Assembly (NCBI GenBank): GCA_004551485.1
Contig: SBLD01000002.1
Span: 405,256-469,255, forward strand
Direction of reading: 5' to 3'
Length of the DNA: 64,000 nt
Source: Billgrantia azerbaijanica
Lineage (GTDB): Bacteria > Pseudomonadota > Gammaproteobacteria > Pseudomonadales > Halomonadaceae
The translations under genes and the position numbers were made by a program. The number at the start of each line of letters is the position of its first letter. Position 1 is the stretch's first letter. Positions 39,093 through 47,060 of this stretch are shown one piece after another. The notes below the pieces were generated by a model. It was not told the origin of the DNA and searched no databases. It was given only the letters and a program-made list of their open reading frames with translations.

Positions 39093-40673
39093 TCATCGTG
39101 TCTCGAGATCGGCGAGGTGACAGCGCGAAGGGCGAGGCGGCGTCTCGCCGTGATGCGGGCAGTCCGGGTTATAGTGCAGCCCGCGGGACTCGCGTCGCGA
39201 CCGGGCACTGGTCACCGTGAGGCGCGCCAGCCGCAGCGCATGCCACAGGCTGGTCAGCGCCGTGTCGGGCGCGGCCCGCTGCACGATCGGGGCGACCTCG
39301 GCGGCGAGCGCTGCCAGCTCGTGGGCGGCGCTGTCCAGGCCGGCGTCGTGGCGCACGATCGCCACTCGGCTGCTCATCACCTCGTGCAGGGTCGTGCGCC
39401 AGGCCTGGAGACGTGTCGAGTCGACGACGAGCGAGCCCGTCGGAACGCCAACCAGCGCTGCTCGCGAGGGGGCCGCGGAGCGGGTCAGCCGGGTGGCGCA
39501 GCTGCGGGCGAAGACCAGGCACTCCAGCAGGGAGTTGCTGGCCATGCGGTTGGCACCGTGCAGGCCGGTGCAGGCTACCTCGCCAATGGCGTAGAGACGC
39601 GGCACGCTGGTGGCGCCATCCAGGTCGGTGGCCACGCCGCCGCAGCTGTAGTGCGCGGCCGGGACCACCGGGATCGGCTCCTGGGCGATGTCCAGGCCGC
39701 GTGACAGGCAGTGGGCGTGGATGGTGGGAAAGTGGTGGCAGATGGCCGCCTCGCCGAGGTGGCGCACGTCGAGCCAGACATGGGGGCTGTGGCTGCGCTG
39801 CATCTCGGCGTCGATGGCGCGGGCGACGATATCGCGGGGCGCGAGTTCGGCGCGCGAGTCCACGGCCGGCATGAAGCGTTTTCCCGCCGCATCGAGCAGT
39901 CGTCCACCTTCGCCGCGCACCGCCTCGCTGATCAGGAAGGGCGGTCCGTCCGGGTCGTAGAGGCAGGTGGGGTGGAACTGCTGGAACTCGAGGTTCATCA
40001 GCTCGGCGCCCAGCTCGGCGGCCATCAGCATGCCCTCGCCGCTGGCGGGCTTTGGGCTGGTGGTATGGCGATAGAGACCGCTGGCGCCGCCGGTGGCGAG
40101 CACGCTGTCGTCGGCATGCAGCTCGACGAGGGCGCCAGCGGCGTCGAGGCAGCGCGCGCCGCGGCAGTGGCCGGCCTCGTCGGCGATCAGGCCGATGGCG
40201 GTCAGGTCGTCACGCACGCTGATCGCCGGGTGGGCCTCGGCGTGGGCCTTGAGGGTGTCGAGCACGGCACGTCCGGTGGCGTCCTCGGCATGGATGATCC
40301 GCCGGGCGCCGTGCCCGCCCTCCCGGGTCAGGTGATAGGGATAGTCGGCGTCGGGAGAGCCGTCGCGGGTGAAGGGCACGCCGAGGGAGAGCAGCCACTC
40401 GATGGCGGCGGGGCCCTGCTCGACGGTGAAACGCACGGCGCGCTCGTCGCACAGCCCGTCGCCGGCGACCAGGGTGTCGGCGACATGGGCCTCGAAATCG
40501 TCCTGCGGGGAGAGCACGGCGGCAATGCCGCCCTGTGCCCAGCGGCTGGCGCCCCGGTCGTCGCTGGCGGGGCGCACCAGCGTCACGCGACGGGCGTCGG
40601 CGCAGTGCAGGGCCAGCGTCAGGCCGGCAACGCCGCCGCCGATGATCAGCACATCATGGTTGCTGCGGGGCAT
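39093..40673 (-). CDS. nadB: L-aspartate oxidase
   Basis: FAD enzyme that makes iminoaspartate for NAD synthesis. The 526 residues contain the dinucleotide fold LIIGGGVAGLTLALH, the SRWAQGGIAAVL block, substrate-site residues in REGGHGARRIIH and the HPTCLY and YSCGGVATDLDGATS motifs of the succinate dehydrogenase flavoprotein family. Its start lies inside the last 20 bases of the FUSC gene, so it is probably translated from the same transcript. The neighbourhood with sdhE-ygfX is usual for gammaproteobacteria. Confidence 0.95.
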   Translation of the reverse strand: MPRSNHDVLIIGGGVAGLTLALHCADARRVTLVRPASDDRGASRWAQGGIAAVLSPQDDFEAHVADTLVAGDGLCDERAVRFTVEQGPAAIEWLLSLGVPFTRDGSPDADYPYHLTREGGHGARRIIHAEDATGRAVLDTLKAHAEAHPAISVRDDLTAIGLIADEAGHCRGARCLDAAGALVELHADDSVLATGGASGLYRHTTSPKPASGEGMLMAAELGAELMNLEFQQFHPTCLYDPDGPPFLISEAVRGEGGRLLDAAGKRFMPAVDSRAELAPRDIVARAIDAEMQRSHSPHVWLDVRHLGEAAICHHFPTIHAHCLSRGLDIAQEPIPVVPAAHYSCGGVATDLDGATSVPRLYAIGEVACTGLHGANRMASNSLLECLVFARSCATRLTRSAAPSRAALVGVPTGSLVVDSTRLQAWRTTLHEVMSSRVAIVRHDAGLDSAAHELAALAAEVAPIVQRAAPDTALTSLWHALRLARLTVTSARSRRESRGLHYNPDCPHHGETPPRPSRCHLADLETR

Positions 40674-41814
40674 CGTGCTCTCCTTGTACGTGCGGTGCGG
40701 AAGCCGGAAGGGCCCGCGAGCGGCCCGAGGCGCGACGCAGACGACGGCTGGGCAGGCGCGTCAGGCTGCCCAGCTGTGCGGCCAGGGCCTCGGTCAGGCG
40801 GGCCAGCTCACGGTTGAGCCACAGGTAGCCGCTGGGGCTGAACAGGGCGCGGCCGTCGTCGCCACGGGCGTTGCAGGCCAGCTCGGCATGGCGCTGCAGG
40901 TCGAACGGGGTGACCGTGATTGCAATCGGTTGGCCGGTGCGTACCTGATGGGCCAGGGTGCCGAGCTTGCCGGCCAGGCGGTGCTGCTCGTCGCGCAGGC
41001 CGCTCATTGCCTCGATGCGCTCGTGACCGGCTCGGGTCGTCCAGTGCGTCTCGAGCAGCAGCTCGATGGTGGAGAGCATGCGGCGCTGCAGGGAAATGAT
41101 GTCGTCGAGCTCGGGGCGGCGCAGGCGGCGTTCGCGATGGATGGCGTCGACCAGGCTGCGCTGCTTGACCAGCAGCTTGCTGGTGGCCTTGAGCAGCGTG
41201 CGGGTGTCGACGTTCGAGGCGCTGGTCGAGGCCGTGTGCGCCTGATAGAGCCGCGCCATGCGTTCGAGGTTCTCGGCGAGCATGAAGCGCATCATGTCGG
41301 TCGCCTTCTGCGGCAGCACCAGGGCGGTGACGGCGATGCCCACCAGGGTGCCGAGCAGCACGTCGAAGGCGCGCCACAAGGCGATGTCGAGCTCCTGGTT
41401 GCCGGCGCCGATGACCAGGAGCAGGCTGATGGCGAACATCAGGCCGCTGTAGCCGTGGCGGCCACCGAAGGTGAGCCAGGTGGCCACGCCGATGCCGAGC
41501 AGGGCGCCCACGGGAATCACCAGGGAGGGCGACAGCGGCACGAGGATCAGCAGCAGCCCCCAGCCGGTCCCCAGCAGGGAGCCGAGCAGGCGCTGGCGCC
41601 CCTTGTCGAGCACCCCGCCGACATGCGGCAGGTTGCCCATCACCATCACGGTGCTGACCAGCGCCCAGCCGGAGTGGGGAATGTCGAACAGCGAGATGAG
41701 TGCGTAGGTGAGGGTCAGTGCCAGCAGCACGCGCAGCACGTGCAGGCGACGCCGATAGCGGTAGTTGAGGTGGGGGTCGCGCAGGGGCGGCAGGGTCATG
41801 AAGCGTTGCCCCAT
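40654..41814 (-). CDS. FUSC family membrane protein
   Basis: 386 residues. Six or so helices in the first half (LHVLRVLLALTLTYALISLF, GWALVSTVMVMGNLPHVGGV and following) precede a long soluble helical domain. The HSGWAL and RLLGSLLGTGWGLLL stretches are typical of the fusaric-acid-resistance-like FUSC superfamily (YccS/AaeB-like), thought to export aromatic or carboxylic compounds. An in-frame ATG 15 bases downstream could be the true start. It overlaps nadB by 20 bases. Confidence 0.85.
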   Translation of the reverse strand: MGQRFMTLPPLRDPHLNYRYRRRLHVLRVLLALTLTYALISLFDIPHSGWALVSTVMVMGNLPHVGGVLDKGRQRLLGSLLGTGWGLLLILVPLSPSLVIPVGALLGIGVATWLTFGGRHGYSGLMFAISLLLVIGAGNQELDIALWRAFDVLLGTLVGIAVTALVLPQKATDMMRFMLAENLERMARLYQAHTASTSASNVDTRTLLKATSKLLVKQRSLVDAIHRERRLRRPELDDIISLQRRMLSTIELLLETHWTTRAGHERIEAMSGLRDEQHRLAGKLGTLAHQVRTGQPIAITVTPFDLQRHAELACNARGDDGRALFSPSGYLWLNRELARLTEALAAQLGSLTRLPSRRLRRASGRSRALPASAPHVQGEHDAPQQP

Positions 41815-41858
41815 TCGGGCGTCGCGCAGGGCACGCGCCAGTTGGGTGACGAAGAGCC

Positions 41859-41945
41859 TGGTGCCCGGAGCCGGGCTCGAACCGGCACGGTGTTGCCACC
41901 GAGAGATTTTAAGTCTCTTGCGTCTACCAATTTCGCCATCCGGGC
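41859..41945 (-). tRNA. tRNA-Leu (anticodon UAA)
   Basis: 87 bases including encoded CCA. Acceptor GCCCGGA/TCCGGGC, a long variable arm typical of tRNA-Leu, anticodon loop with TAA, and GGTTCGAGCC T arm. It is last in the Gly-Cys-Leu array, as in E. coli glyW-cysT-leuZ. Confidence 0.96.
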
Positions 41946-41988
41946 GGCACGGTTTCGAGCAGGCAGTTCAAGCTGGGGAGAGAAAAAA

Positions 41989-42062
41989 TGGAGGCTGGAG
42001 TCGGAATCGAACCGGCGTACACGGAGTTGCAGTCCGCTGCATAACCACTCTGCCATCCAGCC
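41989..42062 (-). tRNA. tRNA-Cys (anticodon GCA)
   Basis: 74 bases including encoded CCA. Acceptor GGCTGGA/TCCAGCC, anticodon loop ACTGCAACT carrying GCA, T arm GGTTCGATTCC. It is the middle member of the three-tRNA array. Confidence 0.96.
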
Positions 42063-42091
42063 TCGTCGAGTCGTGTCATTCTTGATGAGAA

Positions 42092-42166
42092 TGGAGCGGG
42101 AAACGAGATTCGAACTCGCGACCCTCGCCTTGGCAAGGCGATGCTCTACCACTGAGCTATTCCCGC
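42092..42166 (-). tRNA. tRNA-Gly (anticodon GCC)
   Basis: 75 bases including encoded CCA. Acceptor GCGGGAA/TTCCCGC, anticodon GCC in CTTGCCAAG, T arm GAGTTCGAATCTC. It is first in the array, directly downstream of a consensus promoter. Confidence 0.96.
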
Positions 42167-42181
42167 TCGACTCGAGAGCGC

Positions 42182-42209
42182 ATTATACGGATAAGGCCGG
42201 CACTGTCAA
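42182..42209 (-). promoter_or_regulatory. Consensus sigma-70 promoter of the tRNA array
   Basis: On the minus strand, TTGACA (42204-42209) and TATAAT (42182-42187) are both perfect and 16 bases apart. They stand 15 bases before tRNA-Gly. The GC-rich discriminator that follows suits a stable-RNA promoter under stringent control. Confidence 0.88.
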
Positions 42210-42228
42210 TGGCTTGTCGACCCGTCGC

Positions 42229-42777
42229 TTACATCGAGCGGCTCAGGTGGGGCCAGGCGGCACGCAGGTAGAGCACCATGGACCACAGGGTCAGGATGGC
42301 CGCCACGTGCAGGGTGGCGACGCCCAGCACGGCCAGCGGCGAGGTCGGGGCGAAGGCCAGCAGTAGCAGCAGGGCGACCATCTGCAGGGTGGTCTTGATC
42401 TTGCCGAGCCAGGACACCGCGACGCTGCTGCGTTTGCCCATCTCGGCCATCCACTCGCGCAGCGCCGAGATGACGATCTCGCGGCCGATGATCACCAGCG
42501 CCGGCAGGGTCAGCCAGAGGGTGTCGAAGCGCTCGATGAGCAGCGCCAGGGCGACGGCCACCATGACCTTGTCGGCCACCGGGTCGAGAAAGGCGCCGAA
42601 GGGCGTGGTCTGGTCCCAGCGCCGCGCCAGGTAGCCGTCGAGCCAGTCGGTCACCGCGGCCAGGGCGAAGAGCCCGGCCGCGACCGGCAGGCTCCAGGCG
42701 AAGGGCAGGTAGAAGAACACCACCAACAGCGGGATGAAGATGATTCTGGCCAGCGTCAGGAGGTTGGGGATGTTCAT
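42229..42777 (-). CDS. pgsA: CDP-diacylglycerol--glycerol-3-phosphate 3-phosphatidyltransferase
   Basis: Makes phosphatidylglycerophosphate, the precursor of phosphatidylglycerol and cardiolipin, in the inner membrane. The 182 residues hold the CDP-alcohol phosphotransferase motif as [27 protein letters not shown] (D-G...A-R...G...D...D read across the block). Several hydrophobic helices are present. It follows uvrC by 69 bases and precedes the tRNA array, the same order as in E. coli. Confidence 0.95.
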   Translation of the reverse strand: MNIPNLLTLARIIFIPLLVVFFYLPFAWSLPVAAGLFALAAVTDWLDGYLARRWDQTTPFGAFLDPVADKVMVAVALALLIERFDTLWLTLPALVIIGREIVISALREWMAEMGKRSSVAVSWLGKIKTTLQMVALLLLLAFAPTSPLAVLGVATLHVAAILTLWSMVLYLRAAWPHLSRSM

Positions 42778-42846
42778 TGCAGGCGGTGTCCTTGGGCGTG
42801 ATGGGTTGTCCGTCGGGGACCGCCATTCTAGCGGTCGCCGCCCGCT

Positions 42847-44661
42847 TCATCCATGCAGGGCGCGATGAATGTTCTCGGCCAGGGCGGTGCTGATGCCGGG
42901 CACCCGTGCCAACTCCTCGCGGCTCGCCTGCTTGACGCCCTGCAGGCCGCCGAAGAAGCGCAGCAGCTCGCGCCGCCGCTTGGGGCCCACCCCGGCGATG
43001 CCCTCCAGGGAGGAGCGGCGCCGGGCCTTGTCGCGTCGCGTGCGGTGGCCGGTGATGGCGAAGCGGTGTGCCTCGTCGCGCACGTGCTGGATGAGGTGCA
43101 GCGCCGGCGATGTGGCGTCGAGGTCGAGGGTGCGGTCGACGGTTTCCAGGAACAGCGTCTCCAGGCCGGCCTTGCGGGTGCTGCCCTTGGCCACGCCCAG
43201 CAGGTGGATGTGCGCGAGGCCGAGCTCGGCCAGGACCTCGCGGGCCTGGTTGAGCTGCCCCTTGCCGCCGTCGACCAGCAGAATGTCGGGTGTGGTCCCT
43301 TCGCCCTCCGCCAGGCGGCGGAAGCGCCGCTCGAGGGCCTGATGCATGGCGGCGTAGTCATCGCCGGCGGCCACCCCCTCGATGTTGAAGCGGCGGTAGT
43401 CGGACTTGCGCGGCCCGCCCTGGTCGAAGACCACGCAGGAGGCCACGGTCGCTTCGCCCTGGCTGTGGCTGATGTCGAAGCACTCCAGCCGCTCGGGCAC
43501 GGCCTCGAGGGAGAGGGCATCGCGCAGGGCCGCGAAGCGCCGCGCCAGCTCGCTCTGGCTGGCGAGCTGGCCGGCGAGTTGCTGCTCGGCATTGGTACGG
43601 GCGAGCTCGAGCCACTGGCTGCGGTGGCCGCGCACGCGGTGGGTGACGCGCACGCGACGCCCGGCCTGACTACCGAGCGCGCTTTCGAGGATATCCGGGT
43701 CGGGCAGCGGGTGGCTGGTGACCACCTCGCGGGGAATCTCGCGCCCCTGCCCCAGGTAGTACTGGCTGACGAAGTCGCCGAGCAGCGACTCGGCGTCGAG
43801 GTCGAGGCCGTTGCCCGGGGTGTAGTGGCGAGCGCCGAGCAGGCGCCCCTGGCGTACCGCCAGCAGAGAGATGCACAGGGCGCCGGGGCAACTGGCCAGG
43901 GCAAAGACATCGGCGTCGCCGCCTTCGGTGTCGACGAACTGGCGCTGTTGGAGCTGGCGCAACTGCTGGATCTGGTCGCGCAGGCGGGCCGCCTCCTCGA
44001 AGGCCAGCTCGCGGCTGGCGCGCTCCATCGCCTCGGTGAGCTCCCGGGTGACCGCCTCGCTCTTGCCCTCCAGGCACATCACCGCGTGTTCCAGGTCGCG
44101 CCGGTAGTCGTCCTCGCTGATGTAGCCGACGCAGGGCGCGCTGCAGCGCCCGATCTGGTACTGCAGGCAGGGGCGCGTGCGGTGGGCGAAAACGCTGTCC
44201 TCGCAGTTGCGGATGCGGAAGATCTTCTGCATCAGTGACAGGCTCTCGCGCACCGCGCCGCTGCTCGGGTAGGGCCCCAGGTAGCGGCCGTCGTCGCGGC
44301 GCTGGCGCGCGCGCTTGTACTCCAGTGCCGGGTAGGGGTGGCGATCGCTGACGAACACGAAGGGGTAGGACTTGTCGTCGCGCAGCAGGACATTGTAAGG
44401 CGGGCGCAGCTCCTTGATCAGCGTCTGTTCGAGCAGCAGCGCCTCGATCTCGCTGCGCGTGACGGTGACCTGGATGTCGGCGATGCGCGCCACCATGGCC
44501 TGGGTCTTGGTGTTGAGGGCGCCGCGGAAGTAGCTGGCCAGGCGCGCCTTGAGGCGCTTGGCCTTGCCGACGTAGAGGGTGTCTCCCTGGGTGTCGAGCA
44601 TGCGGTAGACCCCCGGGGCCTGGGTGACGTTGGCAAGGAACTGCCGAGAATCGAAGTTCAT
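42847..44661 (-). CDS. uvrC: Excinuclease ABC subunit C
   Basis: Makes both incisions in nucleotide excision repair after UvrAB damage recognition. 604 residues: the N-terminal GIY-YIG nuclease (GVYRMLDTQGDTLYVGKAKR), the UVR domain near 205-240, the C-terminal RNase H-like nuclease (ECFDISHSQGEATVAS) and a helix-hairpin-helix pair at the end (LEGIAGVGPKRRRELL). It lies between gacA and pgsA in the conserved order. Confidence 0.97.
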   Translation of the reverse strand: MNFDSRQFLANVTQAPGVYRMLDTQGDTLYVGKAKRLKARLASYFRGALNTKTQAMVARIADIQVTVTRSEIEALLLEQTLIKELRPPYNVLLRDDKSYPFVFVSDRHPYPALEYKRARQRRDDGRYLGPYPSSGAVRESLSLMQKIFRIRNCEDSVFAHRTRPCLQYQIGRCSAPCVGYISEDDYRRDLEHAVMCLEGKSEAVTRELTEAMERASRELAFEEAARLRDQIQQLRQLQQRQFVDTEGGDADVFALASCPGALCISLLAVRQGRLLGARHYTPGNGLDLDAESLLGDFVSQYYLGQGREIPREVVTSHPLPDPDILESALGSQAGRRVRVTHRVRGHRSQWLELARTNAEQQLAGQLASQSELARRFAALRDALSLEAVPERLECFDISHSQGEATVASCVVFDQGGPRKSDYRRFNIEGVAAGDDYAAMHQALERRFRRLAEGEGTTPDILLVDGGKGQLNQAREVLAELGLAHIHLLGVAKGSTRKAGLETLFLETVDRTLDLDATSPALHLIQHVRDEAHRFAITGHRTRRDKARRRSSLEGIAGVGPKRRRELLRFFGGLQGVKQASREELARVPGISTALAENIHRALHG

Positions 44662-44713
44662 CGTGCGATTGGCGAGGCGTTGGAGAAACGTCCAGCGTAC
44701 CAGATCGAGCGGC

Positions 44714-45361
44714 TCAGGGGGCGGTCTCGAAGCCGGCCACCAGGCCGTAGCGAAGCCCCAGGTGGGTCAGCTCCACGTCCGTTTCCACGCCGAGCTTCTC
44801 GAAGATTCGGTAGCGGTAGGTGTTGACCGTCTTGGGGCTGAGGAAGAGGCGGTCGGAGATCTCGGACACGCGCTGGCAGTTGACGATCATCATCGCCACC
44901 TGCAGCTCGCGGTGCGAGAGCTGGTCGAAGGGGTTCTCGTCGGGGTCGAAGCGCGACAGCACCAGGCGCTGGGCGATGTCCGGACTGATGTAGCGGCGAC
45001 CGGCGAACACGCTGCGCACGGCGTCGACCATGTCGGCGACCTGGGTCTCCTTGCTGATGAAGCCGCCGGCACCGGCCTCCAGCAGGCGCTGGGCAAAGCT
45101 GTCCTCCATGAAGCCGGTCAGGGCGAGAACGCGCACGTCGGGATCGCCGCGCACGATCTTGCGCGTCGCCTCGAGCCCGCCGATGCCCGGCATGCGCAGG
45201 TCCATCAGCACCACGTCGGGTTTCAGGCTGCGGGTCAGGGCAATGGCGTCCTCGCCGCTAGCGGCCTCACCGACCACTTCCAGGTCGTTCTCGCCGTCCA
45301 GCAGACGGGCGAGGCTGGTTCGCACCAGGTGGTGATCATCGACGATAAGGACCTTGATCAA
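44714..45361 (-). CDS. gacA: GacA/UvrY-type response regulator
   Basis: 215 residues: receiver domain with phospho-acceptor Asp in DVVLMDLRMPG (about residue 54) and a C-terminal LuxR/NarL HTH (LSHRELQVAMMI to FLSPKTVNTYRYRIFEKLG). Sequence and linkage to uvrC identify it as GacA/UvrY, the partner of sensor GacS/BarA. It normally turns on small RNAs that titrate CsrA/RsmA. No such small RNA is recognisable in the window. Confidence 0.95.
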   Translation of the reverse strand: MIKVLIVDDHHLVRTSLARLLDGENDLEVVGEAASGEDAIALTRSLKPDVVLMDLRMPGIGGLEATRKIVRGDPDVRVLALTGFMEDSFAQRLLEAGAGGFISKETQVADMVDAVRSVFAGRRYISPDIAQRLVLSRFDPDENPFDQLSHRELQVAMMIVNCQRVSEISDRLFLSPKTVNTYRYRIFEKLGVETDVELTHLGLRYGLVAGFETAP

Positions 45362-45537
45362 TGCTGGCGCTCCTCGGTGTTGCTGTGAAACCGTTGCTGT
45401 GAAACCTTTGGCGGCCGTCGCGGCGCATCATCCCTTCAGGCTGCCAAGCTTGCCACACTCGCCAGTCAAGGGAAATTAACCAGATGCCACTAGCCGGAGC
45501 GTCATCAAGAAAAGCGCGGGGAGTGTGCGATCAGGTG

Positions 45538-45565
45538 TTGACGGACGAAAACGGGATGGTAATAT
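45538..45565 (+). promoter_or_regulatory. Promoter of tRNA-Ala
   Basis: TTGACG (45538-45543) and TAATAT (45560-45565), 16 bases apart, lie 30 bases before the tRNA. The 234-base gap from gacA must also contain the gacA promoter, which I cannot place. Confidence 0.6.
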
Positions 45566-45595
45566 ACGCCTCGTTCTCGCACGGCGAGACAGCGT

Positions 45596-45671
45596 GGGGC
45601 CTTAGCTCAGCTGGGAGAGCGCAACACTGGCAGTGTTGAGGTCAGCGGTTCGATCCCGCTAGGCTCCACCA
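45596..45671 (+). tRNA. tRNA-Ala (anticodon GGC)
   Basis: 76 bases including encoded CCA. D arm AGCTCAGCTGGGAGAGC, anticodon loop ACTGGCAGT with GGC, T arm GCGGTTCGATCCCGC. It is a single gene with its own promoter and terminator. Confidence 0.96.
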
Positions 45672-45688
45672 ACAAGTTTCGACGAATC

Positions 45689-45722
45689 AGCCGCTTGGCG
45701 CACTCCGCCAGGCGGCTTTTTC
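45689..45722 (+). terminator. Terminator of tRNA-Ala
   Basis: A 12-bp stem AGCCGCTTGGCG / CGCCAGGCGGCT with one G-T pair, followed by a T5 run, 17 bases after the tRNA. Confidence 0.9.
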
Positions 45723-45786
45723 GTGTGCCCGAAAAATTCCGCGGCGTTGTGTGGATGTGACAGGCATCGAGAAGGGCGGCGCCCGC

Positions 45787-46200
45787 CTAGCCGACTGCCG
45801 GCTTGCTCCCGATCGGCCAGCCGCCCTGACGGATCACCGGGCAGTCGGCGATGTCGTGATTGTAGAGATAGACCCAGGCAGGGCCGTAGTGCGTCGTCAG
45901 GATGGCGCGGTCGTAGTCGCCGTGCGCCGGGGCCGGCGGGTGATAGCCCTCGAGACGGTCGAGATCGGCCATCTGGCGCAGGTTGACGCGAAAGACCTCC
46001 ACCTCGATGCCGCGTGACGGTTCGTGCTTGGCGCCGGGGCAGGGGCCCAGGTCGTAGAGGGTGATGGCGGTCAGGCGGTCTTCACCGAGGAAGTGGGCCC
46101 CGTCCAGCCAGTGGTGGTTGCGCAGGCCGCGTTTCAGGGTGCCGTAGACGGCGACCAGGCGCGTGCGGGCAATGGCCATGGCGGGGGTATTGAGCGTCAT
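45787..46200 (-). CDS. Gamma-glutamylcyclotransferase-like (AIG2/GGCT) protein
   Basis: 137 residues with the N-terminal VAVYGTLKRG signature of the GGCT fold. EVEVFRVN supplies the likely catalytic glutamate, and LDRLEGY follows. Members release 5-oxoproline from gamma-glutamyl amino acids or amines, but many small bacterial homologues lack a proven reaction. AAGGAG is eight bases before the ATG. It is divergent from the aldolase gene, across a region containing operator site 1. Confidence 0.82.
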   Translation of the reverse strand: MTLNTPAMAIARTRLVAVYGTLKRGLRNHHWLDGAHFLGEDRLTAITLYDLGPCPGAKHEPSRGIEVEVFRVNLRQMADLDRLEGYHPPAPAHGDYDRAILTTHYGPAWVYLYNHDIADCPVIRQGGWPIGSKPAVG

Positions 46201-46281
46201 CGTCTTGGCTCCTTGCGTCGTCCTGACGAGGATGGTGACAGGCCTCGAGGGGGGATTTCCAGCGTGGGATGAGGGGGCAAT

Positions 46282-46313
46282 AGTGTGTGATACCTGTCAT
46301 GTCGTCATACACT
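46282..46313. promoter_or_regulatory. Acid-sugar operator, site 1 (aldolase promoter)
   Basis: Inverted arms AGTGTGTGA (46282-46290) and TCATACACT (46305-46313), one mismatch, enclose ATACCTGTCAT (46290-46300) up to its last bases. The latter is the exact reverse complement of ATGACAGGTAT in site 2 at 51093. It lies 64 bases before the aldolase start. Confidence 0.6.
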
Positions 46314-46376
46314 GAACGGTGCGGCCGGGCCACGACCGCTCGCCAACGAGGTGGGTCATCTCCTGGAGGAGCAGCG

Positions 46377-47030
46377 ATGAGCACGAGCGTGAAGGCATTC
46401 GAGCAGGCCATGGCGGCGTGTCCGCTGGTGGCCATCCTGCGGGGCATCCAGCCCGATGACGTGTGCGAGGTGGCCGAAGCGTTGATCGACTGCGGTATTC
46501 ACCTGATCGAGGTGCCGCTCAACTCCCCCGAGCCCTGGGAGAGCATCGCGCGGCTCAAGGCGTACTGCCCGCCCGAGGTGCTGGTCGGTGCCGGCACCGT
46601 GCTCGCCAGCGAGGAGGTGCGCCGTCTCGCCGGCCTCGAGGCGCCGCTGCTGGTGACACCCAATGTCGACAGCGGCGTGATTCGCGAAGCGCGCGCGGCC
46701 GGCCTGGTGCCGCTGATCGGTTGCCTGTCGCCGACGGAGGCGCTCGCCGCCGCGCGTGCCGGCGCCTGCGCCCTCAAGCTCTTTCCGGCCGCCCGGCTCG
46801 GTGTCGACTACTACCGCGATCTGCGCGCCGTGCTGCCGCCGACGCTGCCCGTCCTGGCGGTGGGCGGCCTCGATATCGAGGACCTGGCGGCCTGGCATGC
46901 CGCTGGCATCGACGGGATTGGCCTGGGTGGCAGTCTCTATGTGCCGGGGCGACCGATCCGCGAGATCGAGGCGCGCGCCCTGGCCCTGGTCGCCGAGTGG
47001 CGACGACTGCGGTCGACGGAAACACCCTGA
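46377..47030 (+). CDS. 2-dehydro-3-deoxy-6-phospho-galactonate/gluconate-type aldolase
   Basis: 217-residue KDPG/KDPGal aldolase. The Schiff-base lysine is Lys134 in CALKLFPAARLG and the general acid/base is Glu45 in IHLIEVPLNSPEP. VGAGTV and TPNVDSGVI are also typical. It splits 2-keto-3-deoxy-6-phospho sugar acids to pyruvate and glyceraldehyde 3-phosphate. The LNSPEP stretch is closer to the DgoA (galactonate) branch than to Eda. GGAGGAG before the ATG fixes the start. It is the first gene of the acid-sugar island. Confidence 0.88.
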   Translation: MSTSVKAFEQAMAACPLVAILRGIQPDDVCEVAEALIDCGIHLIEVPLNSPEPWESIARLKAYCPPEVLVGAGTVLASEEVRRLAGLEAPLLVTPNVDSGVIREARAAGLVPLIGCLSPTEALAAARAGACALKLFPAARLGVDYYRDLRAVLPPTLPVLAVGGLDIEDLAAWHAAGIDGIGLGGSLYVPGRPIREIEARALALVAEWRRLRSTETP

Positions 47031-47060
47031 CGCTCCCCGTCCAACCGGCAGGTGCCGTTG

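Noticed and set aside
41859-42166. tRNA array as an integration (att) site
   Set aside because: No integrase, no repeated tRNA 3-prime fragment and no foreign gene block next to it; the flanks are the standard pgsA-uvrC side and a FUSC gene.
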